Shown: in pieces, positions 1 to 8,173 of the stretch | How the letters are laid out: the number at the start of each line of letters is the position of its first letter | Numbering within the stretch: position 1 is the stretch's first letter | DNA from: UBA1479 sp963976055 | Lineage (GTDB): Bacteria > Pseudomonadota > Alphaproteobacteria > Rhodospirillales > Casp-alpha2 | DNA: 64,000 nt | Assembly (NCBI GenBank): GCA_963976055.1 | Contig: CAXBJB010000001.1 | Span: 62,001 to 126,000, forward strand | Direction: 5' to 3' | Translations under genes and position numbers: made by a program | The notes under the pieces: model-generated | Database searches by the model: none | What the model was told of the DNA's origin: nothing | Seen by the model: only the letters and a program-made list of their open reading frames with translations

Positions 1-2
1 GG

Positions 3-1760
3 GGGCCCGCCGACCAGGTGCGCGACGAAACCTGGACGTTCCTGGACGCCGCGAAACGGCCGGTCGGCGAACCGTTCCACCGCAGGCACCGGTTCGATCC
101 GCGTACCCGGCCCTGGTACAAGGCCGTCGCCAACGAGGACGGCGTCAAATTGTCCATGCCCTATGCCTTTGCGACGCTGAACACCGTGGGGATCACCGCG
201 TCAAAGCGCGTCGACCGCGGCGTATTGGGGGTTGATATGACTCTGTCGGGGGTGTCGCGGGTGCTGGAGAAATTGGATATCGCCGGCAAGGGCAGCGCCA
301 TCGCCTTCACCCGCGACGGCATGGTGATCGCCCATCCGGACAAGCGGAAGATCGTGGTCCGTGACACGAATGGAACCCTGCGGCCCGCGCGGATCGGGGA
401 TCTGGACGATCCCATCGCCGAGGCCATGTTCGATGCCGCCCGGATCGGCGCGCGCCTGGTTGCCCGGGTCCAGTCGATGGATGCCTTCATCGGCGCCGAA
501 CCGCTTGCCTTTCTCGACGACGAACCGGACCTGATCTCGTTCGATGTGGGCGGAACGCCGTTCGTGTCGCATATCGTGCGCCTGGAAACCCAGATCGGCG
601 CGGACGCCTTCCTGGGGATCGCGTTGTTGAAGGCCGAGGTCCTCAAGGGCGTCGCCGGCCTGACCATCAACAGCCTGGCCCTGTCGCTGCTGTTTCTTCT
701 GGGCGGCACCCTGCTGATCGTCCTCGTCGCCCGCAACATGGCGCGGCCGATCGCCGATCTGGCGCGGGAAACCAACATCATTCAGCGCCTCGAGTTGGAC
801 GAACCGGTAAAGACCCGGTCGCGGGTCGCCGAGGTGCAGGATCTGGCGGCGGCGATCGGGGCCCTGAAGACCACGCTACAGGGGCTCGGTCGCTACATCC
901 CCCGGGGTGTGGTCCACAACCTGATCAAGGAAGGAAAACTGCCCGAACTGGGCGGCCAAAGCCGCCAGGTCACGGTCATGTTCACGGATGCGGTCGGCTT
1001 TACCAAGCTGGGCGAATTGATGAATCCCCAGGACCTGATGCGCAAGCTGTCGTCCTATTTCGAAGTTCTGTCGGCGGAGGTTCTTGCCGAGGGCGGCAAC
1101 ATCGACAAATACATCGGCGATGCCGTAATGGCCGTGTGGAACGGTGTCGAGGACGACCCCGAACACACCGCGCGCGCCTGCCGGGCCGCCCTGAAATGCG
1201 CTGCCGAAAACGACCGCCTGAACGATATGTGGCGGTCCTACAAATGGCCGGAAATCCACACCCGGTTCGGATTGCACCAGGGCGAGGCGGTGGTCGGCAA
1301 CATCGGCTCGCGCACGCGTATGGACCACACCACCATCGGCGCCTGTGTTAACACGGCGTCGCGCCTGGAAGGCCTGAACAAGGCCTACGGCACCCGCATC
1401 CTCATCAGCGACGTCGTGCGCAATAGGGTGGTGGACCGCTTCCTGGCGCGGCCCGTCGACCGGGTCCGGCCGGCCGGCAGCACGCAGCCGATCATGATCT
1501 ATGAACTTCTCGGTGCGTTGGACGGTGACGATGCCATCGCGGCATCGCCCGAGGCGCACCGGCGCTGTGCGCGCTGGGCCGAAATCTACGACGCCTATCT
1601 GGCCCGCGACTGGACCGGCGTGGGATCCCTCATCGACGCCTTTCTGGCGGATTTTCCCGATGACGGCGTCGCCCTGGTGTACCGGGAACGGGCCCGGCGC
1701 TATGCGTCGGTGCCGCCCGCCGACGATTGGGACGGGGTCGAGGTTTCCGACCGGAAATAG
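3..1760 (+). CDS. Membrane class III adenylate/guanylate cyclase with Cache sensor (5' partial)
   Basis: The reading frame is open to the window edge, so the true start lies upstream; a GTG at 18 is only an internal possibility. About 585 residues are visible. The first ~200 look like the end of an extracytoplasmic Cache sensor (RPWY and GVDMTL motifs). One hydrophobic segment follows near residues 220-240, then a HAMP-like stretch beginning ARPIADL. The last ~250 residues hold a class III cyclase domain: metal-binding Asp in MFTDAVGFT and in YIGDAVMAVW, substrate Lys just before YIGD, and Thr in the HTTIG motif at the adenine-recognition position. The usual GD pair after that Thr is GA here, but the catalytic Asn and Arg in VNTASRL are kept. 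It probably makes cAMP in response to an external small molecule; the ligand is unknown. Confidence 0.88.
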   Translation, partial: GPADQVRDETWTFLDAAKRPVGEPFHRRHRFDPRTRPWYKAVANEDGVKLSMPYAFATLNTVGITASKRVDRGVLGVDMTLSGVSRVLEKLDIAGKGSAIAFTRDGMVIAHPDKRKIVVRDTNGTLRPARIGDLDDPIAEAMFDAARIGARLVARVQSMDAFIGAEPLAFLDDEPDLISFDVGGTPFVSHIVRLETQIGADAFLGIALLKAEVLKGVAGLTINSLALSLLFLLGGTLLIVLVARNMARPIADLARETNIIQRLELDEPVKTRSRVAEVQDLAAAIGALKTTLQGLGRYIPRGVVHNLIKEGKLPELGGQSRQVTVMFTDAVGFTKLGELMNPQDLMRKLSSYFEVLSAEVLAEGGNIDKYIGDAVMAVWNGVEDDPEHTARACRAALKCAAENDRLNDMWRSYKWPEIHTRFGLHQGEAVVGNIGSRTRMDHTTIGACVNTASRLEGLNKAYGTRILISDVVRNRVVDRFLARPVDRVRPAGSTQPIMIYELLGALDGDDAIAASPEAHRRCARWAEIYDAYLARDWTGVGSLIDAFLADFPDDGVALVYRERARRYASVPPADDWDGVEVSDRK

Positions 1761-1828
1761 GCCCGCGGCAAAATTTCATCGTCCGGTAACTTGAACGGCC
1801 GGGTTTCCAGGACCATCTAGCGAAAGAT

Positions 1829-1848
1829 ACCAGAACAGACGTTCTGGT
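1829..1848. promoter_or_regulatory. 8-bp inverted repeat upstream of the molybdenum hydroxylase operon
   Basis: ACCAGAAC and GTTCTGGT are perfect inverted arms around AGAC, about 80 bases before the 2Fe-2S subunit gene. There is no T-run on either side, so an operator is more likely than a terminator. The binding protein is unknown. Confidence 0.3.
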
Positions 1849-1925
1849 GGCGGGCGGTTGCCTGCCCGGATGCCAACGGGGGCGCCGGTACGGGGCGGCG
1901 ACAAATCAAATAGGGAAGTCGAAAA

Positions 1926-2384
1926 ATGCCGAAACTGAACATTAACGGCGTCGACCATCAGGTCGATGCACCGGACGATATGCCGTTGCTTTGGGCGATC
2001 CGCGATCTGGTCGGGCTGACCGGGACCAAATTCGGCTGCGGCCAGGCATTGTGCGGGGCCTGCACCGTGTTCCTGGACGGCCAGCCGTCGCGGTCGTGCC
2101 AGACCTTCGTCGGCGATCTTGCCGGCGTCAAGGTCACCACCATCGAAGGGATCGGCGGCAAGGTCGCCGACACGGTTCGCCAGGTGTGGACGGACATGGA
2201 CGTGCCGCAATGCGGTTACTGCCAGTCGGGCCAGGTGCTGGCCGCCGTGGCGCTGCTGACGGAAACGCCCAGGCCCACGGACGACGACATCGACGCGGCG
2301 ATGGACGGCAACCTCTGCCGCTGCGCCACCTACCACCGCATTCGGGTCGGCATCCACGAAGCCGCCCGCCGGCTGGAGGCATAA
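1926..2384 (+). CDS. (2Fe-2S)-binding small subunit of a molybdenum hydroxylase (isoquinoline 1-oxidoreductase alpha type)
   Basis: 152 residues, the normal length for the family. The N-terminal half is a plant-ferredoxin-type fold with cluster ligands in CGQALCGACTV and a later Cys (RSCQTF). The C-terminal helical half carries the second 2Fe-2S site in PQCGYCQSGQ and NLCRCATYHR. In this family the subunit passes electrons from the molybdopterin centre of the large subunit to an external acceptor. The large-subunit gene follows after 3 bases, so they form one operon. No FAD subunit is present, which fits the two-subunit IorAB type rather than the three-subunit xanthine dehydrogenase type. The substrate, an N-heterocycle or aldehyde, cannot be read from sequence. 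Confidence 0.92.
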   Translation: MPKLNINGVDHQVDAPDDMPLLWAIRDLVGLTGTKFGCGQALCGACTVFLDGQPSRSCQTFVGDLAGVKVTTIEGIGGKVADTVRQVWTDMDVPQCGYCQSGQVLAAVALLTETPRPTDDDIDAAMDGNLCRCATYHRIRVGIHEAARRLEA

Positions 2385-2387
2385 ATC

Positions 2388-4595
2388 ATGTTGCCCAAGA
2401 TCATTGACCATCTCGCCCCGGCCGCTTCGGTGAAAACCAGCCGCCGGGCCTTCCTGGTCGCCTCGGCCGCCGCCGCGGGGGCCTTCGTCATCGGCTTCGG
2501 CGCCGTGCCCGCGCGGGCCGCGGGCGGGGCCGCCGTGACCGCCGTACGGGCACCGTTCGACGCTTATCTCAGGATCGCCGCCGACGGCACGGTCACCATC
2601 CTGTCGTCCCAGTTCGACATGGGGCAGGGCTCCTACCATGGCCTCGCCACCCTGGTGAACGAGGAACTGGGCGCGGCCTGGGACCAGATCACGGTCGAGG
2701 GTGCGGCCGGCGACACCAAGTTCTACGGCAACCTCAACTGGGGCGGCGCCGTGCAGGGCACGGGCGGCTCGTCCTCCATCACCACGTCGTTTGACCGTTA
2801 CCGCCGGGCCGGCGCCGCCGCCCGCATGATGCTGGTCGATGCCGCCGCCAAGGACTGGGGCGTACCCGCGCCCGAAATCACGGCGAAGGATGGACGTCTG
2901 GCCCATGCCTCCGGCAAGTCGGCCGGGTTCGGCGACATGGCGGCCAAGGCCGCGCAATTGCCGGCGCCCCAGGAGGTTCCGTTGAAGGATCGCCAGGATT
3001 GGACCTTGATCGGCAACGGCGACCTGCGCCGTTACGACAGCCGGGCCAAGACCGACGGGACCCATCCCTTCACCATCGATGTCAAACTCCCCGGCATGCT
3101 GACCGCCGTGATGATCCATCCGCCTAAGTTCGGCGCGGTGGTGAAATCGTTCGACGCGGCCAAGGCCAAGGCCATGAAAGGCGTGGTCGACGTGGTGGCG
3201 ACGCCGCGCGGCATCGCCGTGGTCGGTGAGCACATGTGGGCGGCCTTGGCCGCCCGCGATGCGGTCGCCGTAACCTGGGACGAAGGCAAGGCCGAAACCC
3301 GGGGCTCGGCGGCGATCCTCGCCGATTACGAAAAGCGCGCCGCCGATAAACCACTGGCCACCGCCCGCAACGACGGTGACGCGGCCAAGGCCATGGCGGG
3401 GGCCGCCAAGACGGTCGAGGCGACCTTCCGGTTTCCCTATCTTGCCCATGCGGCGATGGAGCCGCTCAACGCCGTGGCGCGCATGAACGGCGACGGCACC
3501 CTGGAGCTTTGGGCCGGGCATCAATTGCCCGGCCTGTATCAGGGCATCGCCGCCGGGGTCGCCGGGATCAAGCCGGAACAGGTCGTCCTGCACATCATGA
3601 AGACCGGCGGCGGCTTCGGCCGCCGGGGCACGCCCGACGCCGACATCGTGGCCGAGGCGGTGATGGTCGCCAAGGCTATCGGCTACAAGGCCCCGGTCAA
3701 GGTGCAATGGACCCGCGAGAACGACATGCGGGGCGGGCGCTACCGTCCGGCCTATGTCCATCGGCTCAAGGCCGGCATCGACGCCGGTGGCAAGCTGGTC
3801 GCCTGGGACCACCATATCGTCGGCCAGTCGATCGTCGCCGGCACGCCGTTCCAGGGTCTGATCCGGGACCGTGTCGATCAGACTTCGGTCGAAGGGGCGT
3901 CCAACCTGCCCTATGCGGTGCCCAACCTGCATGTCGGCCTGACCACGGTCGATGTCGGTGTGCCGCCCTTGTGGTGGCGGGCCGTGGGCTCGACCCACAC
4001 GGCCTATGCGACCGAAGTCTTCCTCGACCAGGTCGCGGCGGCGGCGGCGGCGGACTCCCTGGCGTTCCGCCTGGCGATGCTAAAGGATCATCCGCGCCAT
4101 GCGGCGGTTCTCAAGCTGGCGGCGGAAAAGGCCGGATGGGGCAAATCCTTGCCCCAGGGCCGGTTCCTGGGCCTGGCCGTGCACGAAAGCTTCCACACCT
4201 ACGTCGCCCATGTCGCCGAGGTCTCGGTCAAGGGCGGCGAGGTGAAGGTGCACCGGGTGGTCGCCGCGGTCGATTGCGGCACCGTGGTCAACCCGGACGT
4301 GGTCAAGGCACAGATCGAGGGCGGCACCGGCTTCGGCCTGGGCGCCATCCTGGCCGAGGAACTGACCCTGGGCGCCGACGGCACGGTCGAGCAGGGCAAC
4401 TACGACACCTATACGCCGCTTCGCATCTCGGCCATGCCCAAGGTCGAGGTTCATATCGTGGCGTCGAAGGCACCTCCGACTGGCGTGGGCGAACCCGGGG
4501 TGCCGTCGATCGGACCCGCCGTGGCCAATGCCGTCGCCCGCGCCACGGGGAAATGGATCACCACGCTGCCGCTTACCCGAGGCATGCAAGCGTAG
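2388..4595 (+). CDS. Molybdopterin-binding large subunit of aldehyde/N-heterocycle oxidoreductase (IorB type), Tat-exported
   Basis: 735 residues. It opens with a twin-arginine signal: SRRAF about 20 residues in, then an Ala/Gly-rich hydrophobic stretch, so the folded holoenzyme is probably moved to the periplasm. The body matches the xanthine-oxidase-family molybdenum-binding fold: DMGQGSYHGL, the glycine-rich GGGFGRRG loop near residue 405, and a C-terminal GVGEPGVPSIGPAVANA segment whose Glu is the expected catalytic base. It partners with the 2Fe-2S protein immediately upstream. No maturation (XdhC-like) gene is adjacent. The exact substrate is unknown. The overall class is secure; the IorB subgroup is inferred from the missing FAD subunit and the Tat signal. 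Confidence 0.92.
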   Translation: MLPKIIDHLAPAASVKTSRRAFLVASAAAAGAFVIGFGAVPARAAGGAAVTAVRAPFDAYLRIAADGTVTILSSQFDMGQGSYHGLATLVNEELGAAWDQITVEGAAGDTKFYGNLNWGGAVQGTGGSSSITTSFDRYRRAGAAARMMLVDAAAKDWGVPAPEITAKDGRLAHASGKSAGFGDMAAKAAQLPAPQEVPLKDRQDWTLIGNGDLRRYDSRAKTDGTHPFTIDVKLPGMLTAVMIHPPKFGAVVKSFDAAKAKAMKGVVDVVATPRGIAVVGEHMWAALAARDAVAVTWDEGKAETRGSAAILADYEKRAADKPLATARNDGDAAKAMAGAAKTVEATFRFPYLAHAAMEPLNAVARMNGDGTLELWAGHQLPGLYQGIAAGVAGIKPEQVVLHIMKTGGGFGRRGTPDADIVAEAVMVAKAIGYKAPVKVQWTRENDMRGGRYRPAYVHRLKAGIDAGGKLVAWDHHIVGQSIVAGTPFQGLIRDRVDQTSVEGASNLPYAVPNLHVGLTTVDVGVPPLWWRAVGSTHTAYATEVFLDQVAAAAAADSLAFRLAMLKDHPRHAAVLKLAAEKAGWGKSLPQGRFLGLAVHESFHTYVAHVAEVSVKGGEVKVHRVVAAVDCGTVVNPDVVKAQIEGGTGFGLGAILAEELTLGADGTVEQGNYDTYTPLRISAMPKVEVHIVASKAPPTGVGEPGVPSIGPAVANAVARATGKWITTLPLTRGMQA

Positions 4596-4601
4596 GACCG
4601 G

Positions 4602-4629
4602 AGACCGTCCGCCGTTTGGCGGGCGGTCT
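4602..4629 (+). terminator. Hairpin terminator after the molybdenum hydroxylase operon
   Basis: AGACCGTCCGCC and GGCGGGCGGTCT form a 12-bp stem with one G-U pair around a GTTT loop, 7 bases after the stop codon. Only a weak T-tract (TTCAT) follows. Confidence 0.6.
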
Positions 4630-4694
4630 TCATCCGGTCCAGAAATCAGAAGGAGGTAAGAGCGCTAGGACGCGCGTTTGATGCCCCGCGTCCG

Positions 4695-5012
4695 TTAGGA
4701 CGCACACTTGATACATTGCGCCGCGTGGGGCACGGCCTCAAGCCGCGCAGGGGCAATGACCTCGCCGCAGGTCGCGCATTCGCCGTAGGTGCCGCCGGCG
4801 ACCCGCTCAAGGGCGGATTCAATCTGCGCGATTTCGGTCAGCGCCGCATTGCCCAGATCTTCCAGCACCTCGTCGCCCTCGTTTTCCGTGGCGCGTTCCT
4901 CGAAATCCTGGCTGTCCGGTTCGCGCAGTGTCTGGTCGATGTCCGCGATCTCCTCTTTCAGCACCGCGAGGCGCTTTTCCAGCACCGGCTTCATCTTTTC
5001 CCCAAGGCTCAT
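4695..5012 (-). CDS. DksA/TraR-type C4 zinc-finger transcriptional regulator
   Basis: 105 residues from the chosen start. An N-terminal coiled-coil-prone half contains acidic residues (SQDFEERATENEGDE), and the C-terminal zinc finger is CATCGEVI then CIKC. This is the architecture of DksA-like proteins that enter the RNA polymerase secondary channel and modulate initiation, but the protein is shorter than true DksA (about 150 residues). The ATG at 5012 is preferred because an AAAGGG lies 7 bases upstream; the ATG at 5018 overlaps that site and one at 5042 has no such signal. It is a single gene, transcribed away from the queD-like pair. Confidence 0.82.
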   Translation of the reverse strand: MSLGEKMKPVLEKRLAVLKEEIADIDQTLREPDSQDFEERATENEGDEVLEDLGNAALTEIAQIESALERVAGGTYGECATCGEVIAPARLEAVPHAAQCIKCAS

Positions 5013-5206
5013 GGACATTCCCTTTCGATTTGGACGCGGCAATCGGCGGCGTGTAGTGATCAGACTAGCATAGTCGATAACATCGGCCAGTGCCGCCTTG
5101 AGCTAGGTCAATTATCTGGGGGCGGAACGGCGGCGGCGCAACCGGCCGGCCTCTTCGCCCCGCTTCGGGCTTTCCTCGCCCGGCGGAATGCTCTAGGAAA
5201 CCGGCC

Positions 5207-5581
5207 ATGGAACGGTTCATGGATTTCACCTTCGTGGCGGCCCAGCGCCTGACCGGCGTGGGCGCCGATCATCCGGCGGCGGCCCTGCACGGCCATACCT
5301 TCAACGGCACCGTTCGGCTTACCGGGCGGCTTACCGGCGCGTCCGACACGGGGACGGGTTGGGTCATCGACCCGGCGGACCTGAAGCGCGAAATTGACGC
5401 CGTGCTGGCCGACATCGATCATCGATACCTGAACGAGTTGCCCGGTCTGGAAAACCCCTCGACGGAACGCCTTTGCGGCTATCTGCGGGACCGGCTGGCC
5501 CAACGCCTGCCCGGCGACGTCGCGGTCGAGTTGTGGGAAAACCCGGCCGTCGGCTGCACCACGAAAGGAATGTCCGCATGA
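5207..5581 (+). CDS. QueD/PTPS-family protein, copy A, active-site residues partly lost
   Basis: 124 residues with the full T-fold pattern of 6-carboxytetrahydropterin synthase: a LHGHTF zinc motif, GWVIDPADL, DIDHRYLNELPGLENP and a WENPAVGC Glu motif. Aligned without gaps to E. coli QueD, the first zinc His (AAHRL) is Gln here (AAQRL) and the catalytic Cys before LHGH is Ala. The two His of HGH, the DH dyad and the pterin-anchoring Glu are kept. RBS AGGAAAC is well placed before the ATG. It overlaps copy B by 4 bases, so the two are translationally coupled. Normal QueD chemistry (dihydroneopterin triphosphate to carboxytetrahydropterin) looks unlikely for this copy alone. Confidence 0.85.
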   Translation: MERFMDFTFVAAQRLTGVGADHPAAALHGHTFNGTVRLTGRLTGASDTGTGWVIDPADLKREIDAVLADIDHRYLNELPGLENPSTERLCGYLRDRLAQRLPGDVAVELWENPAVGCTTKGMSA

Positions 5582-5952
5582 CCGCCCCCGGCACGATGAC
5601 CGTCTATCACGGCTTTTCCTTCGAGAGTGCCCGCCGCCTGCCGCGCCTGCCGGACAGTCATATCTGCTCGCGCCTGCACGGCAACACCTTCCTCTTGCGC
5701 GTCGCCGTGACCGGCCCAGTCCGCGAATCGGAAGGCTGGGTCATCGATTTCGCCGAGGTCGCGGCCCGGGTCGAGCCCGTTCTGGCGGACATCGATCATC
5801 ATTATCTGAACGAGGTTCCCGGCCTGGAAAATCCCACGACGGAAAACATCGCCGTCTGGCTGTGGGATCGAATTGCGACTCATCTTCAAGGGCTTAGCGA
5901 GATCGAGATTCGCGAAAACGCCACCACCGGCTGCGTCTACCGGGGCGCCTGA
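5578..5952 (+). CDS. QueD/PTPS-family protein, copy B, zinc ligands replaced
   Basis: 124 residues, closely collinear with E. coli QueD through its whole length (FSFESARRLP, ICSRLHGN, GWVIDFAE, DHHYLNEVPGLENPT, TGCVYRG). The catalytic Cys and the DHH motif are kept, but the first zinc His is Arg (SARRL) and the second His of HGH is Asn (HGN), leaving one of three zinc ligands. Its ATG overlaps the stop of copy A (ATGA). Losses differ from those in copy A, so the two may form a mixed oligomer or may have taken a new role. Location beside queF, tgt and queA supports a link to 7-deazapurine metabolism, but activity cannot be assumed. Confidence 0.85.
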   Translation: MTAPGTMTVYHGFSFESARRLPRLPDSHICSRLHGNTFLLRVAVTGPVRESEGWVIDFAEVAARVEPVLADIDHHYLNEVPGLENPTTENIAVWLWDRIATHLQGLSEIEIRENATTGCVYRGA

Positions 5953-5966
5953 CGGGGGCGTTTTTC

Positions 5967-5988
5967 CCGCCGGGTGACCGCCCGGCGG
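5967..5988 (+). terminator. Hairpin after the QueD-like pair
   Basis: Perfect 8-bp stem CCGCCGGG / CCCGGCGG around TGACCG, starting 15 bases after the stop codon and followed by CTTTCCCCTT. A weak T-tract makes factor-independent termination plausible, not certain. Confidence 0.5.
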
Positions 5989-6114
5989 CTTTCCCCTTGC
6001 CCGATTCCGCTTGTTATCTCAAAATCTTGGCCGACGGCATTGCAAATCCGCAACATATCGGGGAATGCCCCAAATGTGCGCCTGCAAGCCGATGCGGCAA
6101 CGAGGAGACGTCCC

Positions 6115-6393
6115 ATGGAATTCCTGATCCTGCAGTCCAAGAAGGACCCGGATTTCTTCATCATTACCGACGAACGAAACTATCACCGCGCGGTGCAGGA
6201 ATACCGGGACAATCAGCCCGGCGATGAATTGTCCCCGATTCCCGAAGGTGCCGGCGGCCCGATCTTGTCGTCGATCCCCAACCTGTCCGTGGTCAAAAGC
6301 TTCATCGACCTGATCGGCTATTTCGGACATGCGGTCGAGGTCCCCATGGAATGGCCGACGCCGGTCCGACGGGACGACGCGGCGGCGGGCTAG
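6115..6393 (+). CDS. Small conserved-looking protein of unknown function
   Basis: 92 residues starting MEFLILQSKKDPDFF. The ATG at 6115 has a strong GAGGAGA RBS 6 bases upstream, whereas upstream in-frame starts run through a region with intergenic character. The protein is mixed alpha/beta by eye, rich in Pro, Asp and Ile, without signal peptide, membrane segment or Cys. I do not recognise a domain. It is a single gene between the QueD-like pair and convergent queF. Codon use matches the neighbours, so it looks native. Confidence 0.65.
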   Translation: MEFLILQSKKDPDFFIITDERNYHRAVQEYRDNQPGDELSPIPEGAGGPILSSIPNLSVVKSFIDLIGYFGHAVEVPMEWPTPVRRDDAAAG

Positions 6394-6467
6394 GCACCCG
6401 GAAGCCGGGGGATGGTCTGGGCCTCCCCGCATTCAAGTCAGCGAATTTTGGAGCTTTAAGGGCGTGC

Positions 6468-6932
6468 CTAGCCCCGTCCGCGATAGCCCGCCACTCCCTG
6501 ATCCGGAATCCACAGCCCCTTGGGCGCCTCACCCGTCTGGTGGAACACGTCGATGGGGATGCCGCCGCGCGGATACCAGTACCCGCCGATGCGCAGCCAT
6601 TTGGGCGCCGCTGCCTTCTTGATCTTGGCGGCGATATCCAGGGTGCACTTTTCGTGAAAGCCCGCGTGGTTGCGGAAGCTGGCGAGGTACAGCTTCAGCG
6701 ACTTGCTTTCGACAATCTTCCGCCCCGGCACGTAGTCGATGACCAGATGCGCGAAATCGGGCTGCCCGGTGACGGGGCAGAGCGACGTGAATTCCGGGCA
6801 GGTGAAGCGGATCAGGTAGGGCGTCTTGGGATGCGGGTTGGCAGCACACTCAAGGGCCGCCGCATCCGGGCTGTCGGGGACCGCCGATTGGGCGCCCAGT
6901 TGGGTCAGCGTTTTTTCCGTCGTCTTCGCCAT
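6468..6932 (-). CDS. queF: NADPH-dependent 7-cyano-7-deazaguanine reductase (short type)
   Basis: 154 residues, the unimodal (YkvM-like) form. It reduces the nitrile of preQ0 to the aminomethyl of preQ1 with two NADPH, the last free-base step of queuosine synthesis. The diagnostic motif ESKSLKLYL and the active-site Cys in FTSLCPVTGQPDFA are present, as are the C-terminal RGG and the Asp in GIPIDVF. It starts 2 bases after the tgt stop codon, so the two are co-transcribed: QueF makes preQ1 and Tgt inserts it. Confidence 0.95.
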   Translation of the reverse strand: MAKTTEKTLTQLGAQSAVPDSPDAAALECAANPHPKTPYLIRFTCPEFTSLCPVTGQPDFAHLVIDYVPGRKIVESKSLKLYLASFRNHAGFHEKCTLDIAAKIKKAAAPKWLRIGGYWYPRGGIPIDVFHQTGEAPKGLWIPDQGVAGYRGRG

Positions 6933-6934
6933 GC

Positions 6935-8074
6935 CTAATCGCCCTCAATCGCGGGGATGTCGCCCGCCGCTTCGCCGTCTTCGAACGCCGTCTTGAACGC
7001 CGCGAAGGTGCCGTTTTCGATGGCGGCGCGCATGCCCGCCATCAGTTCCTGATAGTAGTGCAGATTATGCCAAGTCAGTAGCATCAGCCCCAGGATTTCC
7101 TTGGACTGGGCCAAGTGGTGGACATAGGCCCGGGAATAGTTGGCGCAGGCATAGCAGGAACAGTCCGGGTCGATCGGCCGGGGGTCGTCCTTGTGCCGCG
7201 CGTTGCGGATGTTCAACTGGCCCCTGCGGGTGAAGGCCTGATCCGTGCGGCCGGACCGCGTCGGCAGCACGCAGTCGAACATGTCGACGCCGCGTTCCAC
7301 CGCGCCCACCAGGTCCGAGGGCTTGCCCACGCCCATGAGGTAGCGGGGCTTGTCCTGCGGCAGGTGCGGCGTGGTGACGTCGAGGGTTTGGAACATCAGG
7401 TCCTGGCCTTCGCCCACGGCAAGACCGCCGATGGCGTAGCCGTCGAAGCCGATGGCGGTCAGCGCCGTGGCGGATTCCGCGCGCAGGTTGGGATAGACGC
7501 CGCCCTGGACGATGCCGAACAGGCCGTAGCCGGGGCGTTGCTCGAACGCGTCGCGGCAGCGTTTGGCCCAGCGCATGGAGAGTTCCATGGAGGTGCGAGC
7601 GGCGGCCTCGTCGACGCCGAAGGGCGTGCATTCATCGAGCACCATGGTGATGTCGGCGTCCAGGTCGTTCTGGATCGCCATGGCGCTTTCCGGCGTCAGT
7701 GCGTGCTTCGCCCCGTCGATGTGGGAGCGGAAGGTCACGCCTTCCTCCGTCAGCTTGCGCAGGTCCTTCAGGGACCACACCTGGAAGCCGCCGGAATCGG
7801 TCAGGATCGGGCCCGGCCAGTTCATGAATTCATGCAGGCCGCCGAGCCGTTTGATGCGCTGTGACCCCGGGCGCAGCATCAGGTGATAGGTATTGCCGAG
7901 CACGCATTGCGCGCCCGTCGCGGCCACGGCCTCCGGCGTCATCGCCTTCACGGTCGCCGCCGTGCCGACGGGCATGAAGGCCGGGGTTTCCATGGGGCCA
8001 TGCGCCGTTTCCAGGCGGCCCCGGCGGGCCCGGCCGTCGGTCGCGCTGACGGTGAACTGCATCTGTTTGCTCAT
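6935..8074 (-). CDS. tgt: Queuine tRNA-ribosyltransferase (tRNA-guanine transglycosylase)
   Basis: 379 residues from the chosen ATG at 8074 (an upstream in-frame start at 8110 adds 12 residues with no RBS). The enzyme exchanges guanine-34 for preQ1 in tRNAs with GUN anticodons. Visible features: the catalytic Asp in LTDSGGFQ, the nucleophile Asp in MFDCVLPTRSGR, the GGLAVGE loop and the CxCxxC zinc site with distal His (CSCYACANYSRAYVHHL). Length and motifs are those of a bacterial Tgt. It is followed directly by queF; upstream, a strong hairpin separates it from the chemoreceptor gene. Confidence 0.96.
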   Translation of the reverse strand: MSKQMQFTVSATDGRARRGRLETAHGPMETPAFMPVGTAATVKAMTPEAVAATGAQCVLGNTYHLMLRPGSQRIKRLGGLHEFMNWPGPILTDSGGFQVWSLKDLRKLTEEGVTFRSHIDGAKHALTPESAMAIQNDLDADITMVLDECTPFGVDEAAARTSMELSMRWAKRCRDAFEQRPGYGLFGIVQGGVYPNLRAESATALTAIGFDGYAIGGLAVGEGQDLMFQTLDVTTPHLPQDKPRYLMGVGKPSDLVGAVERGVDMFDCVLPTRSGRTDQAFTRRGQLNIRNARHKDDPRPIDPDCSCYACANYSRAYVHHLAQSKEILGLMLLTWHNLHYYQELMAGMRAAIENGTFAAFKTAFEDGEAAGDIPAIEGD

Positions 8075-8111
8075 GGCGCGGACTATGATGGGACCGCCGT
8101 CCGCAGGCAAG

Positions 8112-8147
8112 CGCCCATCCGCCTCTTTTTGTCAGGGCGGATGGGCG
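8112..8147 (-). terminator. 12-bp hairpin between the chemoreceptor gene and tgt
   Basis: CGCCCATCCGCC and GGCGGATGGGCG are perfect arms around a 12-base loop. On the minus strand it follows the chemoreceptor stop by about 26 bases and precedes tgt by about 37. No T-run follows the stem, so it may stabilise or process the mRNA rather than terminate it. Confidence 0.5.
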
Positions 8148-8173
8148 TGCCGTGGGCCCCTCAAGAAACCGGA

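Noticed and set aside
1833..1844. GAAC-N4-GTTC resembling a Gram-positive LexA box
   Set aside because: Alphaproteobacterial LexA recognises a direct repeat (GTTC-N7-GTTC), and the downstream molybdenum hydroxylase is not an SOS gene. Kept only as a generic inverted repeat.
1776..3998. 740-codon open frame on the minus strand
   Set aside because: It is antisense to the molybdenum hydroxylase genes, whose motifs are unambiguous. The translated sequence is Gly/Arg/His-rich and low in motif content, as expected for a high-GC shadow frame.
4650..4657. AAGGAGGT, a near-perfect ribosome-binding site
   Set aside because: The only downstream start on the plus strand, near 4681, gives a five-codon frame with poor spacing, so there is no supported gene.
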